Made by a program: the position numbers and the translations under genes | Assembly: GCA_964428485.1 (NCBI GenBank) | Contig: CAYRYP010000051.1 | Location: 1-10,048 of the forward strand | From: CAZPAN01 sp964428485 | GTDB lineage: Bacteria > Actinomycetota > Coriobacteriia > Coriobacteriales > CADBOM01 | Length of the DNA: 10,048 bases | Direction of reading: 5' to 3' | In this document: piece after piece, positions 1-7,307 of the stretch | Position numbering within the stretch: position 1 is the stretch's first letter | Layout of the letters: each line of letters starts with the position of its first letter | The notes under the pieces: model-generated | What the model saw: only the letters and a program-made list of their open reading frames with translations | What the model was told of the DNA's origin: nothing | Database searches by the model: none

Positions 1-17
1 CAGGCCGGTGCGTTTTG

Positions 18-92
18 TGGAGCTGGCGACAGGAGTCGAACCTGCAACCCACGGTTTACAAAACCGTTGCGCTGCCATTGCGCCACGCCAGC
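18..92 (-). tRNA. tRNA-Thr (anticodon TGT)
   Basis: Read on the minus strand this folds into a complete cloverleaf. The 7-bp acceptor stem GCTGGCG pairs with CGCCAGC. The D stem is GCGC/GCGC, and the 5-bp anticodon stem ACGGT/ACCGT closes the loop TTTGTAA, giving anticodon TGT (threonine, ACA codons and wobble partners). The T arm carries the usual TTCGA loop. The 3' CCA is encoded (18-20), and the discriminator base is T rather than A. The 5' end lies 48 bp behind the stop of the yacP/rae1-like gene. No terminator is visible in that gap, so the tRNA may be read through from the operon or may have its own weak promoter. Confidence 0.96.
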
Positions 93-140
93 GTGCAAGG
101 TTCAGGATACCAGAGGCACCACCAAAACCATGTTGACAGC

Positions 141-677
141 TTACTCTCCCCTGGCCATGGCCTCCAGCTTGGCTCTCGTCTTCGGGTCCAGCCTGCCGGC
201 CAGCGTCATCTTGCCATGATTGTCGGAGGCCTCGGCACAATCCTCTTTGATATCGGATACCTCTTGAGAAAACCCAAGCGACGACATTCTTATCACGCCA
301 TCCTTGAACGTCGCGTTCTGCACGGCCCAGTCCGATGACACCACTAGGACCTCCCGCTCATCCTTTCTGGCACGGAAAGCCAGTCTTTCTATCATGGAGT
401 CGGCGTCCGTGCCGGCAGGAGAGAAGACGACCTCGATGCCCGCGGTCGAGACCGGCTCTCCCATGGACTCGGGGTTGCCACCCCCGTCGAAGACGATGAT
501 GGCATCGTACTTGCGCTGCGCGAACGTCGCAACATCCGTAATCAGCTTCTCGCGCGCAACGTTAAATGGATCCCCGGTGAAATCGTCCTCACCGACCTCC
601 TCATACGCCCCGCTAGAACGCAGCATGTTGTAGCCGTCCACGATGAGAAGCGGTCTCTTCTTGGAATGCAGAACCAT
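141..677 (-). CDS. YacP/Rae1-family NYN-domain ribonuclease
   Basis: This 178-aa protein belongs to the YacP family of PIN-like NYN nucleases. The B. subtilis member, Rae1, cuts mRNA in the ribosomal A site. Visible family signatures are the first strand with DGYN (D14, N17), a second acidic strand VFDGGG (D64), the GTDADS block (D91, D93, S94) before a helix, and VVSSD (S115, D116). These acidic residues would form the metal-binding pocket. The length fits the family (about 170 aa). I chose the ATG at 675-677 because homology begins only a few residues after it and because it overlaps the rlmB stop by one base (TGATG), which suggests translational coupling. The frame stays open further upstream, but that part runs inside rlmB and lacks family features. 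Ribosome-linked mRNA cleavage is inferred from family and gene order, not shown here. Confidence 0.9.
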   Translation of the reverse strand: MVLHSKKRPLLIVDGYNMLRSSGAYEEVGEDDFTGDPFNVAREKLITDVATFAQRKYDAIIVFDGGGNPESMGEPVSTAGIEVVFSPAGTDADSMIERLAFRARKDEREVLVVSSDWAVQNATFKDGVIRMSSLGFSQEVSDIKEDCAEASDNHGKMTLAGRLDPKTRAKLEAMARGE

Positions 678-1660
678 CAGGACTCGCCTCCATCGTATGC
701 AGCGTCGAGCATCCCCGCCGAATAACACTGCCTCATCCATTCGTATCCAAGGGCAGCGGTGGCGCACGAGACGTTGAGCGAGCCGATCTCGCCAAGCTGG
801 GGAAGCGCCACCAAAAAGTCGCACCTGCTCTGCACCAGCCTTGAGATCCCATCGCCCTCCGAGCCCATCACGAGCCCAAGACGACCCGACATGGGGCTCT
901 CCCAACAGGTCTGGCTCGCCTTCTCGCTGGCGCCGGCAACCCAGAAGCCGTTGTCGCGCAGCTTGTCACAGGCCGATCCGATGTTGGAGACCCTGCAGAT
1001 TGGGATCCTGCTCACGGCTCCGGCGGAGGTCTTGTAGACAGATGCCACCACGGCGACCGACCTACGATCCGGAATGACGACGGCGCTTGCGCCTACAACC
1101 TCGCAGGTCCTGACGATCGCTCCAAAGTTGCCCACATCGGTGATGTGGTCGAGAAGCACCACCAGCGCGGCCTCTCTTCCCTCACACGCGTGCATGACAT
1201 CCCCTAGCGGGGTGTAGTTGTATGGAGTGGTGAGTGCGACGACGCCCTGGTGGACAAGACCCTCGGAAACCTGATCAAGTTTGGACTTTGGGGCGCTCTC
1301 CACCGTGATCCCCGCCCGCGCGGCGATGGCAGCTATCCCCTCAGATTCGGCCTGCCACCGGTCCTGGCCGGCCGCGATGAGCAGATGTTCGATCGGAACA
1401 CCAGACTCGATCGCCTCAGCTACCGCATGATGACCGCAGATGATGTCGGAGTCCGTCCGGGAGTTCTTTCTGTAGGCTCCTCCCCTACCCTGGCCTCTCC
1501 CGCGTTTCCCGCTACCGGAGGCCCTATCATCTCCGGTGTGTCCCCTGGTCGGCCCTCCGGTTCGGGAGTTCCGCTTGCCTGGATGCTCGGACCGCCCCGA
1601 ACTTCCCGTTGACCTGGAGCCACCCCCAGACGACCTCTTGGACGAGCCTTTGCCAGCCAT
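677..1660 (-). CDS. rlmB: SpoU (TrmH)-family rRNA 2'-O-ribose methyltransferase, RlmB type
   Basis: This 327-aa protein would transfer a methyl group from S-adenosylmethionine to a ribose 2'-OH. RlmB of E. coli modifies G2251 of 23S rRNA. Residues 1 to about 68 are a low-complexity tail rich in Ser, Gly, Arg and Lys and probably disordered. The L30e-like RNA-binding domain starts near DIICGHHAV (72-80) and ends near HQGVVA (137-142). The knotted SPOUT domain shows motif 1 (DVGNFGAIVRT, 175-185, with N178 and R184), motif 2 (LVMGSEGDG, 263-271) and motif 3 (SLNVSCATAALG, 294-305). A basic N-terminal tail is also found in actinobacterial relatives. The start at 1658-1660 has only a weak upstream AAAGG at long spacing, but the frame and tail composition fit it. 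The stop overlaps the start of the next gene. The exact target nucleotide cannot be read from sequence; a related 23S site is possible. Confidence 0.92.
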   Translation of the reverse strand: MAGKGSSKRSSGGGSRSTGSSGRSEHPGKRNSRTGGPTRGHTGDDRASGSGKRGRGQGRGGAYRKNSRTDSDIICGHHAVAEAIESGVPIEHLLIAAGQDRWQAESEGIAAIAARAGITVESAPKSKLDQVSEGLVHQGVVALTTPYNYTPLGDVMHACEGREAALVVLLDHITDVGNFGAIVRTCEVVGASAVVIPDRRSVAVVASVYKTSAGAVSRIPICRVSNIGSACDKLRDNGFWVAGASEKASQTCWESPMSGRLGLVMGSEGDGISRLVQSRCDFLVALPQLGEIGSLNVSCATAALGYEWMRQCYSAGMLDAAYDGGES

Positions 1661-1717
1661 GCGGTATCTACCAGCCTTTCTGTGCAGCGGAACTGCCGAG
1701 ATCCCACTTAGCGCCCG

Positions 1718-3196
1718 CTACAGGACAAGCCTGGCGCCACCCGGGGTGTCCTCCACGGTGATGCCAAGGGCCGAGATGGAGTCGCGGATCGAGTCGGCCA
1801 GCGCGAAGTCACGCTCTTTGCGCGCGAGCGCCCTGCGCTCAAGAAGCGCGTCTGCCGCCTCGGAGGGATCGCTCCCGGAGTAGCCGGCCATCTCGCGTGC
1901 CAGGTCGACCATGGCAGGCGGTATGGCGGAGGAGTCGCCTGATACCACCGCGTTCATGTCGATGCCGAAGCGGCCCATCATGTCGATGATGGTATTTGCA
2001 GCCTCTCGGGCGGCGCTGCTCTGATCCCCCTCCGAAACACCGCCGGCGATAAAGGCATTCAGATCGCCGACGAGCTTAAAGACGAACCCAAGCGCCTCTG
2101 CTGTGTTGAAGTCGTCATCCATCGCCTCGCCGTATCCCGCAAGGGCAGCGGAGACGGCCTCGCGGATGGTGGTGGCGTCCTTGGAACAATCGCCGGAGAC
2201 GGAGGCATGGGAGATCTCCCAGTCGGCGTTCCTGAGCGTCGTGGCGATCCTATCGAGCGATGATGCGGCCTCATCCAGCCTCTCGACGGAGTAGTCCAGC
2301 GGGTTCCTGTAGTGCGTCTGAAGCATCAGCATGCGAAGCACGTTGGCTCCGACGGCCTCCAGCGCATCCTTGAGGAGGATGAAGTTCCCCTCGGACTTGC
2401 TCATCTTTGCGTTGTTGATGTTGAGCATCCCGCCGTGCATCCAAATGTTGCAGAAGTTCTCTCCGGTGCAGCATTCGGCCTGCGCGATCTCGTTCTCATG
2501 ATGCGGAAACACTAGATCGACCCCACCACCGTGGATGTCGAACGGCTGACCCAGGTGCTTCGCGGACATCGCCGAGCACTCTATGTGCCAGCCGGGGCGT
2601 CCCTTACCCCAAGGGGAGTCCCACGCAGGCTCCCCGGGCTTGGCGGACTTCCACAGGGCAAAGTCCATCGGGTCTCGCTTGCGCGGGTCAACATCGATCC
2701 TGGTGCCGGCCAGCATGTCGTCAACGCTGCGGCCGGAGAGCTTGCCGTAGTGCGGGTCGGACTTGACGGAGAAGTACACGTCGCCGTCCACGACGTAGGC
2801 ATGATCGCGCTCAATGAGACCCTGGATGGTCTCTATCATCGTGCCTATCTCCTCCGTGGCCCTCGGCCTTATGGTGGGCCTTTTTACCCCGAGTGCGTCC
2901 ATCGCCGAGATAAAGGCATCGGAGTACTCGGAGGCGACCTCGGCGGCGCTCCTCCCCTCCTCGTTGGCACGATTGATGATCTTATCATCCACATCGGTTA
3001 GGTTGGAGACGAACGTGACCTTGTAGCCCGAGTTTTCCAGATGCCTGCGGATCACATCGAAGGAGACGAATGTCCTGGCGTTTCCGATATGGATGTGGTT
3101 GTAGACCGTGGGGCCGCACACGTACATGCGGACCTCTCCGGGATGTATCGGCTCGAAGTCTTCCTTCTTGCGTGTGAGCGTGTTGTAAATCCTCAT
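1718..3196 (-). CDS. cysS: Cysteine--tRNA ligase
   Basis: A complete 492-aa class I aminoacyl-tRNA synthetase that charges tRNA-Cys in the cytoplasm. The zinc site that selects cysteine is intact: C27 in VCGPT, C207 in HIECS, H232 and E236 in PHHENE. The ATP-binding signatures are HIGN (36-39) and KMSKS (264-268). A DALR-type helical domain and the small C-terminal anticodon-binding region follow, ending with a PGGARLVL tail. Length and residue spacing match the bacterial family. The ATG at 3194-3196 is preceded by GGAG with about 7 nt spacing. The gene follows ispF after 64 nt and precedes rlmB by 57 nt. No T-box leader is visible in the short upstream gap. No gltX, cysE or mrnC, the Bacillus neighbours of cysS, is present. 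Confidence 0.98.
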   Translation of the reverse strand: MRIYNTLTRKKEDFEPIHPGEVRMYVCGPTVYNHIHIGNARTFVSFDVIRRHLENSGYKVTFVSNLTDVDDKIINRANEEGRSAAEVASEYSDAFISAMDALGVKRPTIRPRATEEIGTMIETIQGLIERDHAYVVDGDVYFSVKSDPHYGKLSGRSVDDMLAGTRIDVDPRKRDPMDFALWKSAKPGEPAWDSPWGKGRPGWHIECSAMSAKHLGQPFDIHGGGVDLVFPHHENEIAQAECCTGENFCNIWMHGGMLNINNAKMSKSEGNFILLKDALEAVGANVLRMLMLQTHYRNPLDYSVERLDEAASSLDRIATTLRNADWEISHASVSGDCSKDATTIREAVSAALAGYGEAMDDDFNTAEALGFVFKLVGDLNAFIAGGVSEGDQSSAAREAANTIIDMMGRFGIDMNAVVSGDSSAIPPAMVDLAREMAGYSGSDPSEAADALLERRALARKERDFALADSIRDSISALGITVEDTPGGARLVL

Positions 3197-3260
3197 ATGA
3201 AAGCTCCAGATCAGATCCTAAAAGCATGATGCGGCCGTGAGGCAGGTAAGAACATGTGTC

Positions 3261-3809
3261 CTAGACCTCGGCGTCCTCGGCCACCCTCTCCAGAAGGGCA
3301 ATCGCCTGAGCAGCAATCCCCTCGCCGCGGCCAGCAAACCCCAGATGCTCGGTGGTGGTGGATTTGACTCCTACCGAGTCAGTTGGGATTCCGAGCGCCG
3401 CGGCGATGCGACATCGCATGGCGTCCCGGTGTGGGGACATCTTCGGCGCCTGGGCTATTATGACCGAGTCGACATCAGATATCGACCATCCCGCCTCCGA
3501 GACGATCTCAGACACGCGGGAGAGGAGCATCATGGAGTCGGCCCCGAGATACTCCGGGTCGTCCGGCGGGAAGTGCTGGCCTATGTCGCCGCATCTGGCA
3601 GCCCCGAGGATGGCATCCGCTATGGCATGTGCAAGCACGTCGGCATCAGAATGGCCGTCGAGCCCGAGATGGTAGTCGATCTCAACCCCACCGACCACAA
3701 GGCGCCTGCCCTCCACGAGAACATGAACGTCGTAGCCCAGTCCGATCCTCATCGCAGGTTGTGCGGCCTTGGAGGCCGGGGTGTCTCCTGTGGCGAGTGA
3801 ATCCGGCAT
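3261..3809 (-). CDS. ispF: 2-C-methyl-D-erythritol 2,4-cyclodiphosphate synthase
   Basis: This enzyme cyclises CDP-methylerythritol 2-phosphate to MEcPP and CMP in the MEP isoprenoid pathway; the family works as a homotrimer. The 182-aa product has the core start MRIGLGYDVH at residue 20. Metal ligands are D27, H29 and H61, in the same spacing as D8, H10 and H42 of E. coli IspF. GDIG (74-77), KMSPHRDA (123-130) and TTTEHLGFAGRGEG (151-164) are also present. The first ATG (3807-3809) has a good Shine-Dalgarno sequence (AGAAGAGG, about 8 nt away) inside the end of ispD, so I prefer it to the internal ATG at M20, which has only weak upstream pairing. This leaves a 19-residue N-terminal extension. 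The ispD stop lies 3 nt upstream, so the two genes are surely co-translated neighbours; in some bacteria they are fused. Confidence 0.96.
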   Translation of the reverse strand: MPDSLATGDTPASKAAQPAMRIGLGYDVHVLVEGRRLVVGGVEIDYHLGLDGHSDADVLAHAIADAILGAARCGDIGQHFPPDDPEYLGADSMMLLSRVSEIVSEAGWSISDVDSVIIAQAPKMSPHRDAMRCRIAAALGIPTDSVGVKSTTTEHLGFAGRGEGIAAQAIALLERVAEDAEV

Positions 3810-3812
3810 CGA

Positions 3813-4655
3813 CTACCTCTTCTGCAGCCTGGAGGCAAGCGCCGCCTCAGCCGGTCCAAAATCCTCCGGCACCGTGATCTTGATGTTGTCCCTCGGGCCG
3901 GAGACGAGCGCGACGACCCCGCCAACCCTCTCCACAAGAGAGCTGTCGTCGGTGCCGATGAAACCCTCGGCAAGCGCAGTAGCATGTGCCTCGCGGATGA
4001 TGGAGGAGTGGAAGACCTGCGGGGTCTGGGCGTTCCAGAACACCCCCCGGTCGGGGGTGCCGACGATGGTACCGTCGCTCACAACCTTGAGGGTGTCCAC
4101 CGAGGGGTGCCCCACGACGGCGCCGTCAATGTTGATGTCGCCCTTGACGGTAGAGATCGCGTGCATGATCAGCTCCGGGGTCACCAGGGGTCTTGCTGCA
4201 TCGTGTATCGCGATGAGCTCGTAATCGCTGGGGATCTTCATAACCCCGCTGAATGCGGACTCCTGACGAAGCTCGCCGGATGGGGCCAAGACTATCGGCG
4301 TGACGAACGGATAGGGGTCTATGGCCTTACGGCAGTACTCCTCCATTCGGTCCTCTGGACAGACGATCACTATGAGACCAACGTCGGCGACAGCGTCGAA
4401 CGCCTCGGCAGACCAGGTCATCAGCGGCTTACCCATCAGTGGGAACACCTGCTTGCCGCCAGGGTTGCCGAATCGCTCTCCTGCACCGCCGGCCAGTATC
4501 ACCGCGGCGGTCTTCGGGCTGGACGAGACCCTACCCTGAAGCGGCGCCGTCGATGTGGCGAGTTCCTCAAAATGCTCGGCGAAGAAGGCTATCTCCGGCT
4601 CGGAAAGAACCGTTGGCCCGGTTACGGGATCGGTGATCCTCCTGGAATCGTCCAT
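3813..4655 (-). CDS. ispD: 2-C-methyl-D-erythritol 4-phosphate cytidylyltransferase with N-terminal extension
   Basis: IspD couples CTP with MEP to give CDP-methylerythritol, two steps before IspF in the MEP pathway. The nucleotidyltransferase core starts at about residue 48: AAVILAGGAGERFG (50-63) with R61, then KQ (68-69); HDAARP (151-156); PDR (201-203) and AQTPQVF (209-215); TDDSS (235-239); and DNIKITVPED (256-265). The core of about 233 aa matches the family, so the first 47 residues are extra and acidic to neutral, with no motif I recognise. The ATG at 4653-4655 has GGAG about 7 nt upstream, and there is no other Met before the core, so the extension is probably translated. It starts 21 nt after the clpC stop. 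The carD gene that often precedes ispD in actinobacteria is absent here. Confidence 0.96.
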   Translation of the reverse strand: MDDSRRITDPVTGPTVLSEPEIAFFAEHFEELATSTAPLQGRVSSSPKTAAVILAGGAGERFGNPGGKQVFPLMGKPLMTWSAEAFDAVADVGLIVIVCPEDRMEEYCRKAIDPYPFVTPIVLAPSGELRQESAFSGVMKIPSDYELIAIHDAARPLVTPELIMHAISTVKGDINIDGAVVGHPSVDTLKVVSDGTIVGTPDRGVFWNAQTPQVFHSSIIREAHATALAEGFIGTDDSSLVERVGGVVALVSGPRDNIKITVPEDFGPAEAALASRLQKR

Positions 4656-4676
4656 CTCATGCTCCCGTCATGCGAT

Positions 4677-7241
4677 CTACTCGCTCAGAGCCGAATCGGT
4701 TGGGGCCACCTGAAGATCCTTCCTAAAGAAGGGCGTGATCAGCTCGGCCTCCCTTGTCATCGACTGCCTCTTGCGGGGCTTGGGGATCTCGCCGGTACCC
4801 TCAGTGAAGACCAACTCGTTTCCATCGTAGTCGACATCGATAACAGAGCCGCTCTTCCACCTTCCTTCGAGAATCTGCTCGGAGATCGGATCCTCTACTA
4901 GGCGCTGGATCGCCCTGCGCAGCGGGCGCGCGCCGTAGGCCGTATCCGTACCCTCCTTAGCAATGTGGGCGACGGCCTCCTTGGTGAGGTTTATCGTCAT
5001 GTTCTGGGCGACAAGCCTGTCGCGCAGGTCACCTATCATGAGCTCGACGATCTGGGAGATCTCGTCGGGCGTTAGCGACTTAAAGACGATGATATCGTCG
5101 ACCCTGTTGAGGAACTCGGGCCTGAAGACCTTCTTAATCTCGGTCATGACCCTCTCGTGGATCTCGGAGTCAGACAACCCCGTGCTCGAAGAGCTGGTGA
5201 AACCGATCTGGTTGGACGACGCGATCTCGCGCGCACCGATGTTGGATGTCATGATGACGATCGTGTTGCGGAAGTCGACCTTGCGTCCCTGACCATCGGT
5301 GAGTCTACCCTCCTCGAGAATCTGCAGAAGGATGTTGAACACATCGGGGTGTGCCTTCTCGATCTCGTCGAACAGGATCACAGAGTAGGGCCTCTGCCTC
5401 ACTGCCTTGGTCAGCTGTCCGCCCTCATCGTATCCAACGTATCCCGGAGGCGACCCGATCAGACGCGAGACCGTGTGCTTCTCCATGTACTCGGACATGT
5501 CGAAGGAGATCAGCGCATCCTCTGAGTTGAAGAGGAACTCCGCGAGTGCCTTGGAGAGCTCGGTCTTGCCGACTCCGGAGGGCCCGAGGAAGATGAAAGA
5601 TCCCATCGGGCGCTTCGGGTCCTTGAGTCCCGCGCGCGAGCGCCTGATCGACTTGGAGAGCGCGTCGATCGCCTCGTTCTGACCGATGACCCTCTCGTGA
5701 AGCACGGACTCCATACGAAGCAGCTTGTCCGCCTCAGCCTCGGTGAGGTCGGCGACGGGAACCCCAGTGGAGAGCGAGACGATGTCGGCGATCTCCTTAT
5801 CAGTGACCTCGGCGTTGGTGGTCTGGGAATCCTCGCGCCACTTCTCCTCCAGGTCAGAGCGCTTCTTGATCAGCTTCTTCTCGCGATCGCGCAGCTTGGC
5901 GGCCTTCTCGAAGTCCTGAAGGCGAATGGCCTCCTCCTTCTCGACCCCAACCTTGCGAATCTCCTCGTTGGCCTTGAGCACCTCGGAGGGAACCGTCATG
6001 TTGCGGATGCGCATACGCGCACCGGCCTCGTCCAGAACATCGATCGCCTTGTCGGGCAGGAAGCGGTCCTGCACATAACGGTCGGAGAGCTCGACAGCGG
6101 CTCTGATAGCGTCATCGGTGAAGTGCACGCGATGATGCACCTCGTAACGATCCCTGAGGCCATCAAGGATGCCGATCGCCTCTTCCTCGGAGGGCTCGCC
6201 GATCATAACAGGCTGGAACCTACGCTCGAGCGCAGAGTCCTTCTCAAGGTACTTGCGGAACTCGTCGAGTGTCGTAGCGCCGATAACCTGGATCTCGCGA
6301 CGCGACAACGGCGGCTTGAGGATGGCGGCGGCGTCGATAGAGCCCTCTGCGCTTCCAGCGCCCACGAGAGTGTGCATCTCGTCTATAAAGAGGATCACAT
6401 CGCTAGCGTCCCGAACCTCCTTGACGACCTTCTTCAGCCTCTCCTCGAACTCGCCTCGGTACTTGGAACCTGCGACCAGCGCCGAGACATCGAGTGAGAT
6501 GATCCTCTTGTCCCTGAGCATGTCGGGGACCTGCTCCTCGGCGACCATCTGGGCGAGTCCCTCCACGACTGCGGTCTTGCCGACACCGGGGTCGCCGATT
6601 AGAAGTGGGTTGTTCTTTGTGCGTCTGGCGAGGATCTGCATGATGCGCTCGATCTCGACAGCGCGGCCGAGGACCGGATCGAGCGTTCCGGACCTAGACT
6701 GTTCAGTGAGATCGGTCCCAAACTCCTCTAGCACGCTATCGGAATCGGACTGGTCTTCGGCTCTCGCGTCAACCGCACCGGCGAAGCTCGACTGTCGACC
6801 TGGGCCCTTTCCAATCAGGGCCATCACCGCTGACTTGATAGTTGCGGTGTCGAATCCCATGTTGGTCAGCACCGTGATAGCAACACCATTGCCCTCGCGC
6901 AGGATACCCAGGAGCAGGTGCTCAGTGGAGATGTAGTTCTGCCCAAGCTGCATCGTCTCTCGGAATGCGAACTCGAGCACTCTCTTCACACGAAGCGTGA
7001 ACGACAGATGCCCCTCCGGTGCCTCGTCATTGACCTGCACGACGTTGCGAACCTGGTGCAGGGTCTCCTCGTAAGTGATGTTGAGGTTGGCTAGCGCCTG
7101 CGCGGCGAGGCCCTCCTTTTCCTTGAGAAGCCCAAGCAGGAGGTGCTCGGTGCCAACGTACGGTTGTTTGAGTTCCCTGGCTTCCTCTTGGGCATACGCA
7201 AGCACATTGCGCGCCCTGTCTGTGAATCTCTCGAATGCCAT
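4677..7241 (-). CDS. clpC: ATP-dependent Clp protease ATP-binding subunit ClpC
   Basis: This 854-aa HSP100 unfoldase feeds substrates to ClpP. The double Clp N-domain covers about residues 1-140 (two repeats, TEHLLLG at 31-37 and 106-112). D1 has Walker A GDPGVGKT (216-223), pore loop KYRG (260-263) and Walker B ILFIDE (283-288). A coiled M-domain with a UVR-like segment (about 430-468) identifies ClpC rather than ClpA. D2 has Walker A GPSGVGKT (553-560), pore loop GYVGY (600-604), Walker B VILFDE (621-626) and sensor 2 GARPLRR (770-776). IGF (679-681) matches the ClpP-docking loop. The ATG is preceded by AAGGGAG at good spacing. The usually conserved ARGE motif before sensor 1 reads SRRE (313-316). 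No ctsR, mcsA or mcsB gene lies in the window. The gene follows lysS after 66 nt and is probably co-transcribed. Confidence 0.98.
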   Translation of the reverse strand: MAFERFTDRARNVLAYAQEEARELKQPYVGTEHLLLGLLKEKEGLAAQALANLNITYEETLHQVRNVVQVNDEAPEGHLSFTLRVKRVLEFAFRETMQLGQNYISTEHLLLGILREGNGVAITVLTNMGFDTATIKSAVMALIGKGPGRQSSFAGAVDARAEDQSDSDSVLEEFGTDLTEQSRSGTLDPVLGRAVEIERIMQILARRTKNNPLLIGDPGVGKTAVVEGLAQMVAEEQVPDMLRDKRIISLDVSALVAGSKYRGEFEERLKKVVKEVRDASDVILFIDEMHTLVGAGSAEGSIDAAAILKPPLSRREIQVIGATTLDEFRKYLEKDSALERRFQPVMIGEPSEEEAIGILDGLRDRYEVHHRVHFTDDAIRAAVELSDRYVQDRFLPDKAIDVLDEAGARMRIRNMTVPSEVLKANEEIRKVGVEKEEAIRLQDFEKAAKLRDREKKLIKKRSDLEEKWREDSQTTNAEVTDKEIADIVSLSTGVPVADLTEAEADKLLRMESVLHERVIGQNEAIDALSKSIRRSRAGLKDPKRPMGSFIFLGPSGVGKTELSKALAEFLFNSEDALISFDMSEYMEKHTVSRLIGSPPGYVGYDEGGQLTKAVRQRPYSVILFDEIEKAHPDVFNILLQILEEGRLTDGQGRKVDFRNTIVIMTSNIGAREIASSNQIGFTSSSSTGLSDSEIHERVMTEIKKVFRPEFLNRVDDIIVFKSLTPDEISQIVELMIGDLRDRLVAQNMTINLTKEAVAHIAKEGTDTAYGARPLRRAIQRLVEDPISEQILEGRWKSGSVIDVDYDGNELVFTEGTGEIPKPRKRQSMTREAELITPFFRKDLQVAPTDSALSE

Positions 7242-7260
7242 TTCAACTCCCTTTCACTTT

Positions 7261-7274
7261 CATCCCGAGGGATG
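7261..7274. repeat. Short inverted repeat in the clpC leader
   Basis: The sequence CATCCC-GA-GGGATG is a perfect 6-bp inverted repeat with a 2-bp centre. It sits in the 66-nt lysS-clpC gap, ending 19 nt before the clpC start codon and just upstream of its Shine-Dalgarno sequence. It does not match CIRCE, HAIR or the CtsR heptad repeat. It could be an operator half-site pair or a chance palindrome; the loop is too tight for a stable RNA hairpin unless the inner pairs open. Confidence 0.35.
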
Positions 7275-7307
7275 TTTGCTGCATCTTCGGCGAGATCAAC
7301 GTCAGAA

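Noticed and set aside
133..138. TTGACA on the plus strand as a -35 box
   Set aside because: No -10 hexamer lies at suitable distance, and no plus-strand gene follows.
678..905. Upstream extension of the NYN nuclease frame into rlmB
   Set aside because: The extra 76 residues show no family similarity and run within rlmB in another frame; the ATG at 675-677 sits exactly at the rlmB stop and just before the first conserved strand.
2531..3001. Open frame of 156 codons on the plus strand opposite cysS, and similar ones opposite ispD, ispF and lysS
   Set aside because: They show no recognisable domain and no supporting gene context; all lie within genes with intact catalytic motifs on the other strand.
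3197..3260. T-box or other riboswitch leader before cysS
   Set aside because: The gap is only 64 nt and contains no T-box consensus, specifier loop or antiterminator-like pairing.
5697..6936. Long open frames on the plus strand opposite clpC (up to about 266 codons)
   Set aside because: They lie fully antisense to a clearly conserved gene, have no family motifs, and are expected from the codon bias of a GC-rich coding strand.
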